Shown: positions 46,110 through 56,073, numbered from the stretch's first letter. The stretch is 64,000 nucleotides of DNA from Fischerella sp. PCC 9431 (GCF_000447295.1 NZ_KE650771.1:3483964-3547963), one strand, 5' to 3'. The notes: a model not told the origin generated them from the letters alone. Numbers and translations are program-made.

Positions 46110-48848
46110 ATGAAGAGCAAGCATCAATTTGTCTACGCATTTATATTGCAAAGTACTGTAGTATTTTTTACTACTTTGCTATCCGTTGGTGATGTTATCG
46201 CTCAAGTTTCGCCATCTCCTACAATCACTCAACAACCGCAACAGCAACAAGTCCGAGAACTAGTCCAAACAGAAGTAGATCGGGCTTTTGGTCGTACCCG
46301 CAGTTTACTAAATATTTGGATAATTATACTGACTGTATTTCCTGTCGCTGTTATTGCTTCTTTTTGGCTATTGCGGCGGGCTGTGGTGCGTGAAATCGTA
46401 GATAAAGCTACACAGCAGTTCAAGGAATTAGAAGAATTACAAAAGCAACTGCTGAGTGTCAGACAAACTGCACAACAGAGTATCCAACAAGCCAAAAATC
46501 TGACAACTGATTTAGAACAAGAAGCAAAAGCGGTACGAGAACAGATTATCTCTGTAATACCATCAGAAATATCTGAGTCAAAATTAAATTTTTTAACAGG
46601 ATTAGAAACACAAATAAATGCATCGAAACAACAATTAAAAAATCTAGAAGCAGAATTTGGTTCTCGGTTGTCGGAATTAGAAATAGATGCTCAACATCAA
46701 AAAAATATCACACTTGACACTTTAGGAAAACTAAGATCAGAACTAATATCAGAAATCTCTGATTTGAAATACGAACATCAAAAACAAAGAGAAGAAACTT
46801 TTGCTGAATTAGACGCATCTCGATACGAATTTACTTCTCAATTAACTGCTTGGCAGTCAGAAGTGCAACAAAAAAATGAACAAATCAGAGAAAATTTAAA
46901 TCAAACTCAATTAGAATTTGCAGCACAATTATCTGATATTCAAATAAGTACTCAACAACAGAAAGAACAAGCTTTTGCACAATTAGAACAATCAATCACA
47001 GAATTAACATCAAAAGTTACTGAGATTAATTCTGATACTCAACAACAAAAGCAACGCATTCTAGAAAATATAGAAAACTTACAAGCAGAGTTTGCTGTTA
47101 AATTAGCAGAGTATCAATCAGCTAATAAACAAAATCAAGAACAAACAGTTACTGACTTAGAAAAATCACGACAAGAATTTAGAAGTCAATTAGCAAAATG
47201 GCAATCGGAACTTGAGCAACAACAACAGCAAGTTTTAAAGAATGTGACTAATTTGCAATCGGAATTTGCGACACATCTTGCTAATTTAAATCTCATGACT
47301 CAACAACAAAAAGAGCAAGCTTTGTCAGATTTGGACACTTCTAAGCAAGAGTTAATTTCGCAATTTGCATCTCAATTAGCTGGCTCAAATTTGGCATTAG
47401 AGCAACAAAAGCAAGAAATTCTCGCAAGTTTGGAAAGTTTACAATCAGAATTTTCCTCGCAATTATCAAAATTACAAACAGAGACTCAACAGCAAAAACA
47501 ACAATCTTGGGCTGAAATACAACAATCAATATCTGAGTTAAAATCTCAATTTAATAATGTACAATCAGAGACTCAAGAACAAAAGCAACGAGTCCTAAAA
47601 AGATTGGAAAAATCGCAAGCAGATTTTACAGCCCAGCTTACGCAATGGCAGGTAGGAACTCAACAACAAAAAGATCAAGCTTTGTCAGAAATAGATAAAA
47701 CCATATCTGAGATTAAGTTTCAACTCAGTGATGTGCAAACAGAAGCCATACAGCAAAAGCAGCGTATCATCAAAAGACTGGAGAAATTACAGACTGAAAT
47801 TGGCTCACAAATTTCTAAGTTGTTAATAGACGTTAAACGTAGTAAAGAATTAGTAATTGAAAATCTAGAAAAATCAGGTTCAGAATTTGCTTCTCAGTAT
47901 TCAGAATTACAGTCAAATGCACAATCACAAAAACTGGAAATTATAGAAAAGCTAGAAAAAATTAAGTCAGACTTTCTCTCACAACTTGCACAGTTGCAAA
48001 CAGAAGCTCAACAACAAAAAGAAGAAACTCTTAAACAACTAGCTGAAATTACACCGCCAGTAAATTTAGAAACTGTGACTGCGGAAGTTCAAGAAATATT
48101 AGAGTCAGTACCACCACAAGCAGTAGATTCAGAAACTACTGAAACAGAGGATATATTGACTGTTGATGATTATCTTAAACAAGCAGATGTGGTGTTTGCA
48201 GACAAACGTTATGAAGATGCGATCGCTCTTTATAAAAAAGCAATTAAACTGAATCCAGATGAGCCGCTAATTTGGTTGAAGCGGGGTATTGCTTTGGGAA
48301 GATTAAAACAATACCAAGATGCGATCGCTTGTTATGATCAAGCGTTACAAATTAATCCTGAATATCATCAAGCTTGGTGTGATAAAGGCGTAGCACTAGG
48401 ATTATTAAAGCGCCAAAAAGAAGCTTTTCAATGTTTTGATCGAGCCGTAAAAATTAAACCAGATGATGCTGTGGCTTGGTTAAACCGAGGATTAGCTTTA
48501 GAAGAATTAGAAGAATACGAACAAGCGATCGCATCTTTTGACACAGCACTACAATTAAACCCCGACTCTTACAAAGCTTGGAATAACAGAGGTTACGCTT
48601 TAGTTATGCTTGGTGATGACGATGAAGCAATTCAAAGCTTTGACCGCGCCTTGAATATTAAACCAGATTACGCCAACGCCTATTACAACAAAGCCGCCTG
48701 TTATGCTTTACAGTCACAGCTAGAATTAGCCTTAGAAAATCTCCAACAAGCAATTAATCTCAATCCCAGATATAAACAACAAGCAGAAACCGATATAGAT
48801 TTTGAATTAATTGCCAAAGAAAAAAGTTTTCGGCAGATGATTGCATAA
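46110..48848 (+). CDS. Membrane-anchored coiled-coil protein with TPR domain
   Basis: This 912-residue protein has a signal-like hydrophobic segment at about 8-32 and a transmembrane helix at about 66-88 (IWIIILTVFPVAVIASFW). A very long coiled coil spans about 95-650. From residue 194 to 632 it consists of 15 consecutive repeats of 29 residues, each with a TQQQK-like start (one unit is 33). The C-terminus has about six TPR units from about 690 (YEDAIALYKKAIKLNP and similar). Presumably the rod spaces the TPR docking module away from the membrane. It may be co-transcribed with or independent of the kinase 357 bp upstream. The function is unknown. Confidence 0.82.
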   Translation: MKSKHQFVYAFILQSTVVFFTTLLSVGDVIAQVSPSPTITQQPQQQQVRELVQTEVDRAFGRTRSLLNIWIIILTVFPVAVIASFWLLRRAVVREIVDKATQQFKELEELQKQLLSVRQTAQQSIQQAKNLTTDLEQEAKAVREQIISVIPSEISESKLNFLTGLETQINASKQQLKNLEAEFGSRLSELEIDAQHQKNITLDTLGKLRSELISEISDLKYEHQKQREETFAELDASRYEFTSQLTAWQSEVQQKNEQIRENLNQTQLEFAAQLSDIQISTQQQKEQAFAQLEQSITELTSKVTEINSDTQQQKQRILENIENLQAEFAVKLAEYQSANKQNQEQTVTDLEKSRQEFRSQLAKWQSELEQQQQQVLKNVTNLQSEFATHLANLNLMTQQQKEQALSDLDTSKQELISQFASQLAGSNLALEQQKQEILASLESLQSEFSSQLSKLQTETQQQKQQSWAEIQQSISELKSQFNNVQSETQEQKQRVLKRLEKSQADFTAQLTQWQVGTQQQKDQALSEIDKTISEIKFQLSDVQTEAIQQKQRIIKRLEKLQTEIGSQISKLLIDVKRSKELVIENLEKSGSEFASQYSELQSNAQSQKLEIIEKLEKIKSDFLSQLAQLQTEAQQQKEETLKQLAEITPPVNLETVTAEVQEILESVPPQAVDSETTETEDILTVDDYLKQADVVFADKRYEDAIALYKKAIKLNPDEPLIWLKRGIALGRLKQYQDAIACYDQALQINPEYHQAWCDKGVALGLLKRQKEAFQCFDRAVKIKPDDAVAWLNRGLALEELEEYEQAIASFDTALQLNPDSYKAWNNRGYALVMLGDDDEAIQSFDRALNIKPDYANAYYNKAACYALQSQLELALENLQQAINLNPRYKQQAETDIDFELIAKEKSFRQMIA

Positions 48849-48977
48849 ACTAAAGTACTAAAGATAGCTAACAATACAACTAGCCACCAACACAAAATCT
48901 ATCTGTGTGCATCTATGTTTAAGGGTGGTTGATTTTCAAAAGATAAATTTTGTCGTGGTTTAAATTCACATATTACT

Positions 48978-49961
48978 ATGACTACATTTGCCATTGATAC
49001 TCAAGACACAGCAGCGATCGCAGCAGCAAAAACCACAGTTGCAATATGCGATCGCTCACACTGGGGACGAATTAAAGTTTCGGATGGCGATCGTCTGCGC
49101 TTTCTGCACAACCAAAGCACCAATGATTTCCAAACACTGCAACCAGGACAAGGCTGTGATACCGTTTTTGTGACATCCACTGCTCGTACAATTGACTTAG
49201 CAACAGGCTATGTCATGGAAGATGCAGTGCTACTTTTGGTTTCACCTAACCGTCGTGAGTATCTGTTGCAGTGGCTAGATCGTTATATCTTTTTTGCTGA
49301 CAAAGTACAACTTACCGATGTCACTGATGCAACTGCGACTTTCAGTTTGATCGGGCCAGCCAGTGACACGATTGTGGAAAAATTAGGTGGTAGCGCCATT
49401 ATTGGTCAACCCTACGGTAATCACCAAGTATTTGATAATATACATATTGCCGTTGGTAGTGGTTTATCTTCTGCTGGCTATACCCTAATTTTGCCAGTAT
49501 CGATTAAAGAAACCGTCTGGAATAAAATTGTTGAGTTAGGTGCAGTACCGATGAGCGATCGCGCTTGGGAAGCGTTACGAATTACCCAAGGTCGCCCTGT
49601 TCCAGAACAAGAATTAACTGATGATTATAATCCCTTAGAAGTGGGTTTATGGCAGACAGTTTCTTTTAATAAAGGTTGTTATATCGGTCAAGAAACTATT
49701 GCTCGTTTAAATACTTATAAAGGTGTAAAACAGTACCTTTGGGGTTTAAAACTGAGTGCTGCTGTCGAACCAGGAACAGCAATTACACTAGGAGATGAAA
49801 AAATCGGTAAATTGACTAGTTGTATTGAAACTGTCGATGGTTATCGTGGTTTAGGCTATATTCGCACTAAAGCTGGCGGTGTCGGTTTGCAAGTTAAAGT
49901 TGGAGAAGTTGCAGGTGAAATAGTCGAAATTCCTTTTGTTTCTCACGAATACCCAGACTGA
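48978..49961 (+). CDS. ygfZ: YgfZ/GcvT-like folate-binding protein
   Basis: This 327-residue protein belongs to the GcvT-like superfamily and is implicated in maintaining iron-sulphur enzymes and tRNA modification in bacteria. The diagnostic motif KGCYIGQE lies at about 233-240 (consensus KGCYxGQE). The N-terminal part (WGRIKVSDGDRLRFLHNQSTNDF) matches the folate-binding fold, and a C-terminal beta domain closes the protein. It is a single plus-strand gene followed directly by tandem repeats. Confidence 0.9.
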   Translation: MTTFAIDTQDTAAIAAAKTTVAICDRSHWGRIKVSDGDRLRFLHNQSTNDFQTLQPGQGCDTVFVTSTARTIDLATGYVMEDAVLLLVSPNRREYLLQWLDRYIFFADKVQLTDVTDATATFSLIGPASDTIVEKLGGSAIIGQPYGNHQVFDNIHIAVGSGLSSAGYTLILPVSIKETVWNKIVELGAVPMSDRAWEALRITQGRPVPEQELTDDYNPLEVGLWQTVSFNKGCYIGQETIARLNTYKGVKQYLWGLKLSAAVEPGTAITLGDEKIGKLTSCIETVDGYRGLGYIRTKAGGVGLQVKVGEVAGEIVEIPFVSHEYPD

Positions 49962-49964
49962 AAA

Positions 49965-50080
49965 GGGATCGGGGATCGGGGATCGGGGATCGGGGATCGG
50001 GGATTGGGGAAGGTAGGGGTCCCCTTTGGGGATAAGGGGTAACGGGGATCGGGGATCGGGGATTGGGGATCGGGAACGAA
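49965..50080. repeat. Heptamer tract containing the right copy of the 72-bp inverted repeat
   Basis: GGGGATC units run from 49965. Positions 49999-50070 are the exact reverse complement of 43157-43228. A TCAGTTA tandem tract follows at 50097-50124. Confidence 0.85.
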
Positions 50081-50168
50081 GACAGGGGGGACAACTTATC
50101 AGTTATCAGTTATCAGTTATCAGATTAAAATGTTAACTGTCAACTGACAACTGTTAACTGATTTATGA

Positions 50169-52844
50169 CTATTCCATAACTTCATTGACTGGGAAGCGAT
50201 CAATTAACTGGATCGCACGTAAGGCATTACGTCGTAAGGAGTCTGACATATAAGGTACGTGGGGAATTTGCGATAATAAATCCAGCGTTCGCCTCAAAAT
50301 CCGCACGACATCACCTTCATCTAGACTGGTATTGTCGCACAGTTCAACCCAATCCATCCCTAATGCCCATTGTTCAACTAAAGCGATTAATTCAAACTCC
50401 AACCAGATGGGTAAAGCAACGTTATAGCGCCGTTGTAGTTGGAACATCTTGCGGCGAATTCCCCGTAATTTCGCTAAGGCTTCTGCAACCTCATCACTAA
50501 GTTCAAAGCGCACTCTACTATCTGGACGTGGTGTTTCTGTCACTAATGCTGCTGCTGCTGCTGCTAAATGGTGAGGATCAAGGTTATCTAGTTCTTTACT
50601 AGCAAGGACTAGACCAATCCACAGTTCATTTTCACCCCGAATTGCGGCGGCAATTTGTCCTAATTGCGTAGGTAATAAGTTATCTAAGGCTTCAAAATAC
50701 TGCAAAATTTCAATCAGGTTAAGAAACTCTTCCCAGTGTCGTTGGGATTGTTGCTCTATCTGTGTTTGCAATTCTTGAATTTCTTCTTCTAATTCGGCAG
50801 CGCGTACCTTACGTTTGAAAATAGTACCGACATTGCCAGTTTTATGCAGTGGGTGAGCTTCTATTTGCTCTCGTAAAGTTGCAACCACATGGAGTTGTTC
50901 TACTACTTCGGGTGCTGTGTATAGAGGTTCTTCTGGTTCGGGAATTTGGTTAGCGATCGCTCTACTTTCTGCATCACCACGACAAGATTGTCCTGACTTT
51001 AAATTCATTTGTGCGGGTGGTAGCAAGTCAGGAGGTACATCAATTCTTGGTAATTCTGCATATAAATTGACTACATCTGCTGTAGTTGCTACATACCAAC
51101 GGTTATCTTTCCCTAAACACACTAAATAATTTGTTTGGCTAGCACCCTGAGTTTTACCTATTAAGACTGCAGTTACTGGCAGGGACATCGTTAAATATTT
51201 ACCTTTAAGACTAAGTAATGTCCCTGAAACTGCAAAGTTGAGCATCATATTTAATTCTTCTTGCTGCCCTTCGTTTGCTTGCTCTTGTAATGTGTTTAAT
51301 AACTTTTGTTCTACTTTCAGGCGTTGTCGCAGTTTTTCATAGCTAGCGATTTCGCTTTCTTCTACCGCAGCAATTTGTGTATTAATTTCCTCTAATTCTG
51401 CTTGCAACTGGGCAATATATTGCTGCCGTGGTAGGAGATGTACGTTTGCTAGATACTGACCAAAGCTGCGCTCGATCAGTTCTCTGGCTTCATCAAGAGT
51501 GTGGATTTGCAGCAAATTCAAAACCATGCCATAACTAGGCGTAAAATGGCTAACTAACGGGTCTGGTTTCTTAATTGCCAAAGCTGCTGCATGTTCTGCT
51601 CCCTCAAAGGGAGTTTGTAATGTCACCACATGACCAACTTCATCCATACCCCGACGCCCTGCTCTTCCTGCCATTTGCAGAAATTCAGAAGCTGTCAACA
51701 TTCGGTGTCCGGTGTCGGTGCGCTTAGATATAGTCGAAATTACTGTTGTCCGAGCAGGCATGTTAATTCCTGCTGCTAGGGTTTCTGTGGCAAATACGAC
51801 TTTAATTAGTCCTTGCTGAAATAATTCTTCTACTAATATTTTCCACGCAGGTAAAATCCCGGCGTGGTGTGCGGCGATACCACGGTAGAGGGGAGCGATA
51901 TGTCCGGCTCGCCCTGCATCTGGGTTACGGCTGAAAAAGTCGTCAATTTGTCGCCGTAACTGCTGCGCTTCTTGCTCATTCACCAGCCACATATCACCGA
52001 CTTCTGCCACTGCTTTATCACAGCCGCGACGACTGAAGATAAAGTAGATTGCTGGCAGCATATCTCGTTGCTGGAGATGACTAAGAATAAAATTTATACT
52101 AGGTGCTTCCGGTCGGCGGTTGCCTTTGCCTTTTTCTAATTCTTTTTTTCTGTTTCGTTTGAGCAGACGTGGGTTAATTTGGGTTTTACTGTCATTCAGG
52201 AGTGGAAATACTCCTTTGAGATTGCCAAAGTGAAATTCCAAAGGAACGGGACGAAAATCTGAGTAGATCAGATCAGTCGGACCGTGGACTTGATTTAGCC
52301 AGTCGGTGAGTTGTTCACTATTGGCGACTGTTGCAGATAGAGCAATCAGTTGAATTTCGTGGGGACAATAAATTATCGATTCTTCCCAAACTGTTCCCCG
52401 TTGGCGATCGTTCATGTAGTGGCATTCATCTAACACCACTGCTTCGACATCTGTTAAGGAGATACCAACTTGCCCAATGGGTGTGCCATAAAGCATGTTG
52501 CGGAAAATTTCTGTAGTCATGACTACAATTGGCGCATCCCGATTTATGGAAGCATCTCCTGTTAACAACCCAACTGCGTCAAAGCCGAATTGTTCACGAA
52601 AGTCACGTAATTTTTGGTTAGAAAGTGCCTTCAGGGGGGTAGTGTAAAATACCCGTTTTCCTCGCGCCAAGGCACGATAAATACCATACTCTCCAACTAA
52701 AGTTTTACCTGAACCTGTTGGCGCACAAACCACCACAGAACGTCCAGCATTGAGAGAAGCGATCGCATCTAGCTGGAACGCATCCAGTTCAAAAGGAAAT
52801 ATAGAACTGGGGTCTACTTCTGAAGACAGTGCAGAATAATTCAC
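50169..52844 (-). CDS. Ski2/Mtr4-like RNA helicase with DSHCT domain
   Basis: This 891-residue superfamily 2 helicase has Walker A CAPTGSGKTLVGEY (about 39-52), DECHYMND, a SAT motif (LIALSATVAN), and the C-terminal lobe with TETLAAGINMPARTTV and QMAGRAGRRG. A beta-rich and coiled insert lies at about 500-660, and a DSHCT domain ends the protein (QWALGMDWVELCDNTSLDEGDVVRILRR is its recognisable core region). Ski2-like enzymes unwind RNA for processing or decay. Cyanobacteria carry this type widely, and its partner nuclease is not encoded nearby. The C-terminus is 94% clear of odd insertions by eye. Confidence 0.9.
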   Translation of the reverse strand: MNYSALSSEVDPSSIFPFELDAFQLDAIASLNAGRSVVVCAPTGSGKTLVGEYGIYRALARGKRVFYTTPLKALSNQKLRDFREQFGFDAVGLLTGDASINRDAPIVVMTTEIFRNMLYGTPIGQVGISLTDVEAVVLDECHYMNDRQRGTVWEESIIYCPHEIQLIALSATVANSEQLTDWLNQVHGPTDLIYSDFRPVPLEFHFGNLKGVFPLLNDSKTQINPRLLKRNRKKELEKGKGNRRPEAPSINFILSHLQQRDMLPAIYFIFSRRGCDKAVAEVGDMWLVNEQEAQQLRRQIDDFFSRNPDAGRAGHIAPLYRGIAAHHAGILPAWKILVEELFQQGLIKVVFATETLAAGINMPARTTVISTISKRTDTGHRMLTASEFLQMAGRAGRRGMDEVGHVVTLQTPFEGAEHAAALAIKKPDPLVSHFTPSYGMVLNLLQIHTLDEARELIERSFGQYLANVHLLPRQQYIAQLQAELEEINTQIAAVEESEIASYEKLRQRLKVEQKLLNTLQEQANEGQQEELNMMLNFAVSGTLLSLKGKYLTMSLPVTAVLIGKTQGASQTNYLVCLGKDNRWYVATTADVVNLYAELPRIDVPPDLLPPAQMNLKSGQSCRGDAESRAIANQIPEPEEPLYTAPEVVEQLHVVATLREQIEAHPLHKTGNVGTIFKRKVRAAELEEEIQELQTQIEQQSQRHWEEFLNLIEILQYFEALDNLLPTQLGQIAAAIRGENELWIGLVLASKELDNLDPHHLAAAAAALVTETPRPDSRVRFELSDEVAEALAKLRGIRRKMFQLQRRYNVALPIWLEFELIALVEQWALGMDWVELCDNTSLDEGDVVRILRRTLDLLSQIPHVPYMSDSLRRNALRAIQLIDRFPVNEVME

Positions 52845-52907
52845 TCAATCAAAATTGCAACCAGACTTTTTACTATATTATATGAAGCCTTAGCAAGTAG
52901 GGCATTA

Positions 52908-53023
52908 GGGATCGGGGAAAGGGGATCGGGAATCGGGGATCGGGGATCGGGGAAAGGGGCATTGTGTATTACTTATTCTCCCTGCTCCCTGCTCCCTGCT
53001 CCCTGCTCCCTGCTCCCTGCTCC
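52908..53023. repeat. Two adjacent heptamer tracts (GGGGATC and TGCTCCC)
   Basis: GGGGATC/GGGGAAA units (52908-52958) are followed, after a short spacer, by six TGCTCCC units (about 52979-53023). They fill the space between the helicase and proC genes. Confidence 0.85.
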
Positions 53024-53040
53024 CTTGTCCCCGATCCCCT

Positions 53041-53853
53041 TCACTTTCCCAATTCCTGAGAACGGATGGTAGCAGCTTTTACTGCTTCAATCAGAGCAGA
53101 GCGAAATGCTAAACGTTCTAGCTGGGCAATACCAGTAATTGTAGTTCCGCCGGGGCTGGTGACACGATCTTTGAGTTCTGCAGGGTGGAGTTTGGTTTCA
53201 TGCAATAAATGAGCAGTTCCCAAGACTGTTTGTAAAGCCAATTGATTGGCGATCGCTCTGGGTAAACCTGCGGCGACTCCTCCATCTGCAAGTGCTTCTA
53301 CCATTAATGCTACGTAAGCTGGTCCACTACCTGATAAACCAGTGACTGCATCCATTTGTGATTCTGGTACTTCTACTACTTCCCCCACTGCTGAAAATAA
53401 CTTCCGTGCTATCTCCAGATGTTTGACGTGGGTGTAAGCACCAGGAGTAATAGCAGTCATCCCTGCACCTACGGTTGCTGGGGTATTGGGCATCGCTCGA
53501 ATCACTGGTAATTGCCCAAAAGCTGCTTCTAAATTGGATAAAGTGACACCCGCCAATACAGAAACTACTAGTGGTGAATGCCCTTGATCAAGAACATCCG
53601 CTAATTCTTGAGCGATCGCACTGAAAACCTGTGGCTTAACAGCTAAACATATAACATCCGTTGTTTGGCTAAAAACCAGGCGGTTATCACCTGTCACAGC
53701 CACATTGTACTGATGCGCTAAAACATTTTGGCGAGTAGGCTGTGGTTCACTAACCATCACTTCTGATGGATGATAAATCGAGCGAGCAATAAGGCGGGAT
53801 AATAAAGCTTCTCCCATTACCCCGCCGCCAATTAATCCAAATTTATGAGTCAT
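53041..53853 (-). CDS. proC: Pyrroline-5-carboxylate reductase
   Basis: This 270-residue NAD(P)H-dependent enzyme makes the last step of proline synthesis. The Rossmann motif GLIGGGVMGEAL is at about 6-17. Other marks are LAVKPQVF near 71-78, IRAMPNTPA near 117-125, and the signature GLSGSGPAYV...EALADGGVAAGLPR followed by TSPGGTTITGI. Length is as usual. It is downstream of sepF on the same strand, in the common cyanobacterial order pipX-pipY-sepF-proC. Confidence 0.96.
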   Translation of the reverse strand: MTHKFGLIGGGVMGEALLSRLIARSIYHPSEVMVSEPQPTRQNVLAHQYNVAVTGDNRLVFSQTTDVICLAVKPQVFSAIAQELADVLDQGHSPLVVSVLAGVTLSNLEAAFGQLPVIRAMPNTPATVGAGMTAITPGAYTHVKHLEIARKLFSAVGEVVEVPESQMDAVTGLSGSGPAYVALMVEALADGGVAAGLPRAIANQLALQTVLGTAHLLHETKLHPAELKDRVTSPGGTTITGIAQLERLAFRSALIEAVKAATIRSQELGK

Positions 53854-53882
53854 TAGTTAGTAGTCAAGAGCCAATAATCAAG

Positions 53883-53920
53883 AGTCAATAGTCAAAACTG
53901 TGGACTGTAGACTATTGACT
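53883..53920. repeat. Inverted repeat between sepF and proC
   Basis: A perfect 11-bp stem (AGTCAATAGTC / GACTATTGACT) with a 16-base loop, built from TCAATAG/TTGACT tandem units. It could act as an attenuator or transcript-stabilising hairpin in the operon. Confidence 0.5.
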
Positions 53921-53936
53921 TTTGACTAATTTTAGT

Positions 53937-54539
53937 TTATTGTACCATGCGATTGGGTTCACTTCCCCAAGTTTGAGTGCCAGGTGCGGGACGGGGGGTA
54001 CGTACTGGTGGTTGAGGTACTTCGTGGAGAACTCCGCCTTGGGTACTGACCTGGACGCAACTGGGTGTAAACAAAAAGATGCTTTCGCCAATACGTTCTT
54101 GATGTCCATCCAATGCGTAAGTGCCACCTGCAACAAAATCAACTGCTCGTTGTGCTTGATCAGGGTCCATGATTGTCAAGTTTAATACCACTGATTTTCG
54201 CTCTCGTAAGGCTTGAATTGCCTGTGGCATTTCTTCAAAAGTACGTGGTTCTAGTACTAAAACTTCTGAAATACCATTAATAGCACCGGGCATACCAATA
54301 ACATTACTCATTGTTTTTGCAGAAGTAGTAGCTGCTACATCTGGATTTACATTCATTGTAGGCATGGGTTCACGCCAACGCCGATTTGCAGAGGTAGCCT
54401 CTTGGGGTACAGGCTGTTGATTTTGCTCCTGATACAGATTCTGATAGGTTTCTGCTTCAGGTTCTTCTTCATAATACTCGTATTCTACTGGCTCATTTAA
54501 ACCAACAAAGTCTCTCAGTTTAGAGAAGATATTGTTCAT
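53937..54539 (-). CDS. sepF: Cell division protein SepF (Cdv2)
   Basis: This 200-residue FtsZ-binding protein anchors the Z ring to the membrane. The start is placed at ATG 54539 ([14 protein letters not shown]), whose first residues form the amphipathic membrane helix; a longer frame exists but lacks support. An acidic and Gln-rich linker is followed by the SepF core: [30 protein letters not shown], then [15 protein letters not shown] and the [10 protein letters not shown] strand. FtsZ is encoded at 30.4 kb. Location next to pipY and proC is conserved in cyanobacteria. Confidence 0.95.
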   Translation of the reverse strand: MNNIFSKLRDFVGLNEPVEYEYYEEEPEAETYQNLYQEQNQQPVPQEATSANRRWREPMPTMNVNPDVAATTSAKTMSNVIGMPGAINGISEVLVLEPRTFEEMPQAIQALRERKSVVLNLTIMDPDQAQRAVDFVAGGTYALDGHQERIGESIFLFTPSCVQVSTQGGVLHEVPQPPVRTPRPAPGTQTWGSEPNRMVQ

Positions 54540-54963
54540 AATTGTTACGCTCCTGGTGCAAATCACCTTCTGGGATTTGACAACAATTAATGCTGTCAAC
54601 CTGTGCCGCTATACAGAGCGGACGTTTTTGCAATTCTATAAGTTGTTTGTAACATGTACTACAGCACAAGCCACTGAACGAACGCCCCCCTAGAACGTTT
54701 GTATCTAGCTTGCACGCAATAATGAGTCAAGATTATAGCCTAACTATTTTTGAATGCAAAGTTGCTTTAACCCCAAAGTTTTTATGTGTTTGCTTTTGTT
54801 TATACTATATACTCAGTTATTTGCTACACCAACATCTTTCAGAATTTATTTGTAATAATTCTTAATAAAGTAGGTTTTAGCACCTGCTCTCTCAAAATAA
54901 AAGAAAACAAAGCTCAATGTTTCATTTATTGCCAAATTGAGGTGAAAGCGAGAAAGCAAAAAA

Positions 54964-54997
54964 CCGTAGAGACAGCTTTGAAAATCTACCTCTACGG
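54964..54997. repeat. GTAGAGAC palindrome family B, copy 4
   Basis: Arms CCGTAGAG and CTCTACGG enclose an 18-base loop in the sepF-pipY intergenic. The rest of the 587-bp gap holds a G-rich tandem tract (about 55066-55104) and no convincing gene. Confidence 0.55.
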
Positions 54998-55126
54998 ATT
55001 TAATTGTGTAACCAAATAATTTTTGATAATAGAATAATCAACGGACAATCAAAATCGTGAGGCAGGGAAAGGGGAGAAGGGAGCAGGGAGCAGGGAACAG
55101 GGAGAATAACCAATCCCATGCCCAAT

Positions 55127-55798
55127 TTAGGCACCACGCTCTCCAAACAAGATTGTTCCCAAACGCACCATTGTTGTACCTGCTTGTATGGCTAGTTTGT
55201 AATCACCTGACATTCCCATTGAAAGATGCTGCATTTGAATATGAGTCCAGTTTTGTTCGCGGATTTTTTGAGCTAGTTCACGTGTGCGATTAAACACTGT
55301 CATAGTTTCCGGCTCAGTCAATCCCAGAGGTGGAATTGTCATCAAACCTTGAATTTGTAAATTTTTGCATTGATTCAGTATTGGTAAGTCAGCTAACAGT
55401 TGAGGTACATTCCAACCCGACTTATTAGGATCAGGAAGAATTTTGACTTGCAGACACACATAGGGACTCACATCTATTTGCTGCGCCAACTCGTTCAAGC
55501 GCTGTGCTAACTTCAAATTATCTACTGAATGAATCCATTGGAAATTTTCTAAGGCTTTTTTGGCTTTATTGCTTTGCAAGTGTCCAATAAAATGCCAAGT
55601 TATATCAGATAAGTCTTGTAACTCTGCTTGTTTGGCGATCGCTTCTTGAATGCGACTTTCGGCAAAATCTCGAATTCCCGCAGTATAGGCAGTACGAATG
55701 AGATCAGTTGGTACTTGCTTGCTAACTGCAATCAACCGAACTGAAGGTGGTAGTTCTGCACGCACAGTATTAATACGTTCGCTAATCGGGCTGCTCAT
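55127..55798 (-). CDS. pipY: PLP homeostasis protein PipY (YggS/PLPBP family)
   Basis: This 223-residue single-domain PLP-binding protein has a TIM-barrel fold. The PLP lysine is in LIAVSKQVP at about 22-30. HFIGHLQSNK near 79-88, LSMGMSGDYKLAI near 191-203 and VRLGTILFG near the end are family signatures. PLPBP proteins balance pyridoxal phosphate and amino/keto acid pools. The start codon overlaps the pipX stop by 4 bp (ATGA), so the two are translationally coupled. Confidence 0.95.
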   Translation of the reverse strand: MSSPISERINTVRAELPPSVRLIAVSKQVPTDLIRTAYTAGIRDFAESRIQEAIAKQAELQDLSDITWHFIGHLQSNKAKKALENFQWIHSVDNLKLAQRLNELAQQIDVSPYVCLQVKILPDPNKSGWNVPQLLADLPILNQCKNLQIQGLMTIPPLGLTEPETMTVFNRTRELAQKIREQNWTHIQMQHLSMGMSGDYKLAIQAGTTMVRLGTILFGERGA

Positions 55799-56073
55799 TG
55801 GAAGGTGCGTTGGAAAATACTCTGCAACTGATCGTACTCCTGAGCTTGTCCTGTACGACGTAAGTTACGCAAGCGATTTTCTAGCAACATTCTGGCTTCA
55901 GTACGTCCTATCGGCTGAAATTTGACACCTTTAGCATCAGTTATTACTAAAAAAAATAGGCGTTGAGCATACAGTGTAGTGAATAACTCTTGGTTTTCAT
56001 CCACCATACAGATCCTATAGAGCAAACCCCAAGTTGGATGATTGATGTAAGTTTCTGAGCTTTCTGGGTTCAT
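55795..56073 (-). CDS. pipX: NtcA coactivator PipX
   Basis: This 92-residue cyanobacterial protein swaps between PII (GlnB) and the nitrogen regulator NtcA depending on 2-oxoglutarate. A Tudor-like domain (YINHPTWGLLYRICMVDENQ, then ELFTTLYAQRLFFLV) is followed by two helices (TEARMLLENRLRNLRR). Length and sequence match PipX of other cyanobacteria. It is the promoter-proximal gene of a pipX-pipY unit. Confidence 0.96.
   Translation of the reverse strand: MNPESSETYINHPTWGLLYRICMVDENQELFTTLYAQRLFFLVITDAKGVKFQPIGRTEARMLLENRLRNLRRTGQAQEYDQLQSIFQRTFQ

Noticed and set aside
49965-50080. Heptamer tracts considered as a CRISPR array
   Set aside because: The units are contiguous 7-mers without spacers, and no cas gene is present.
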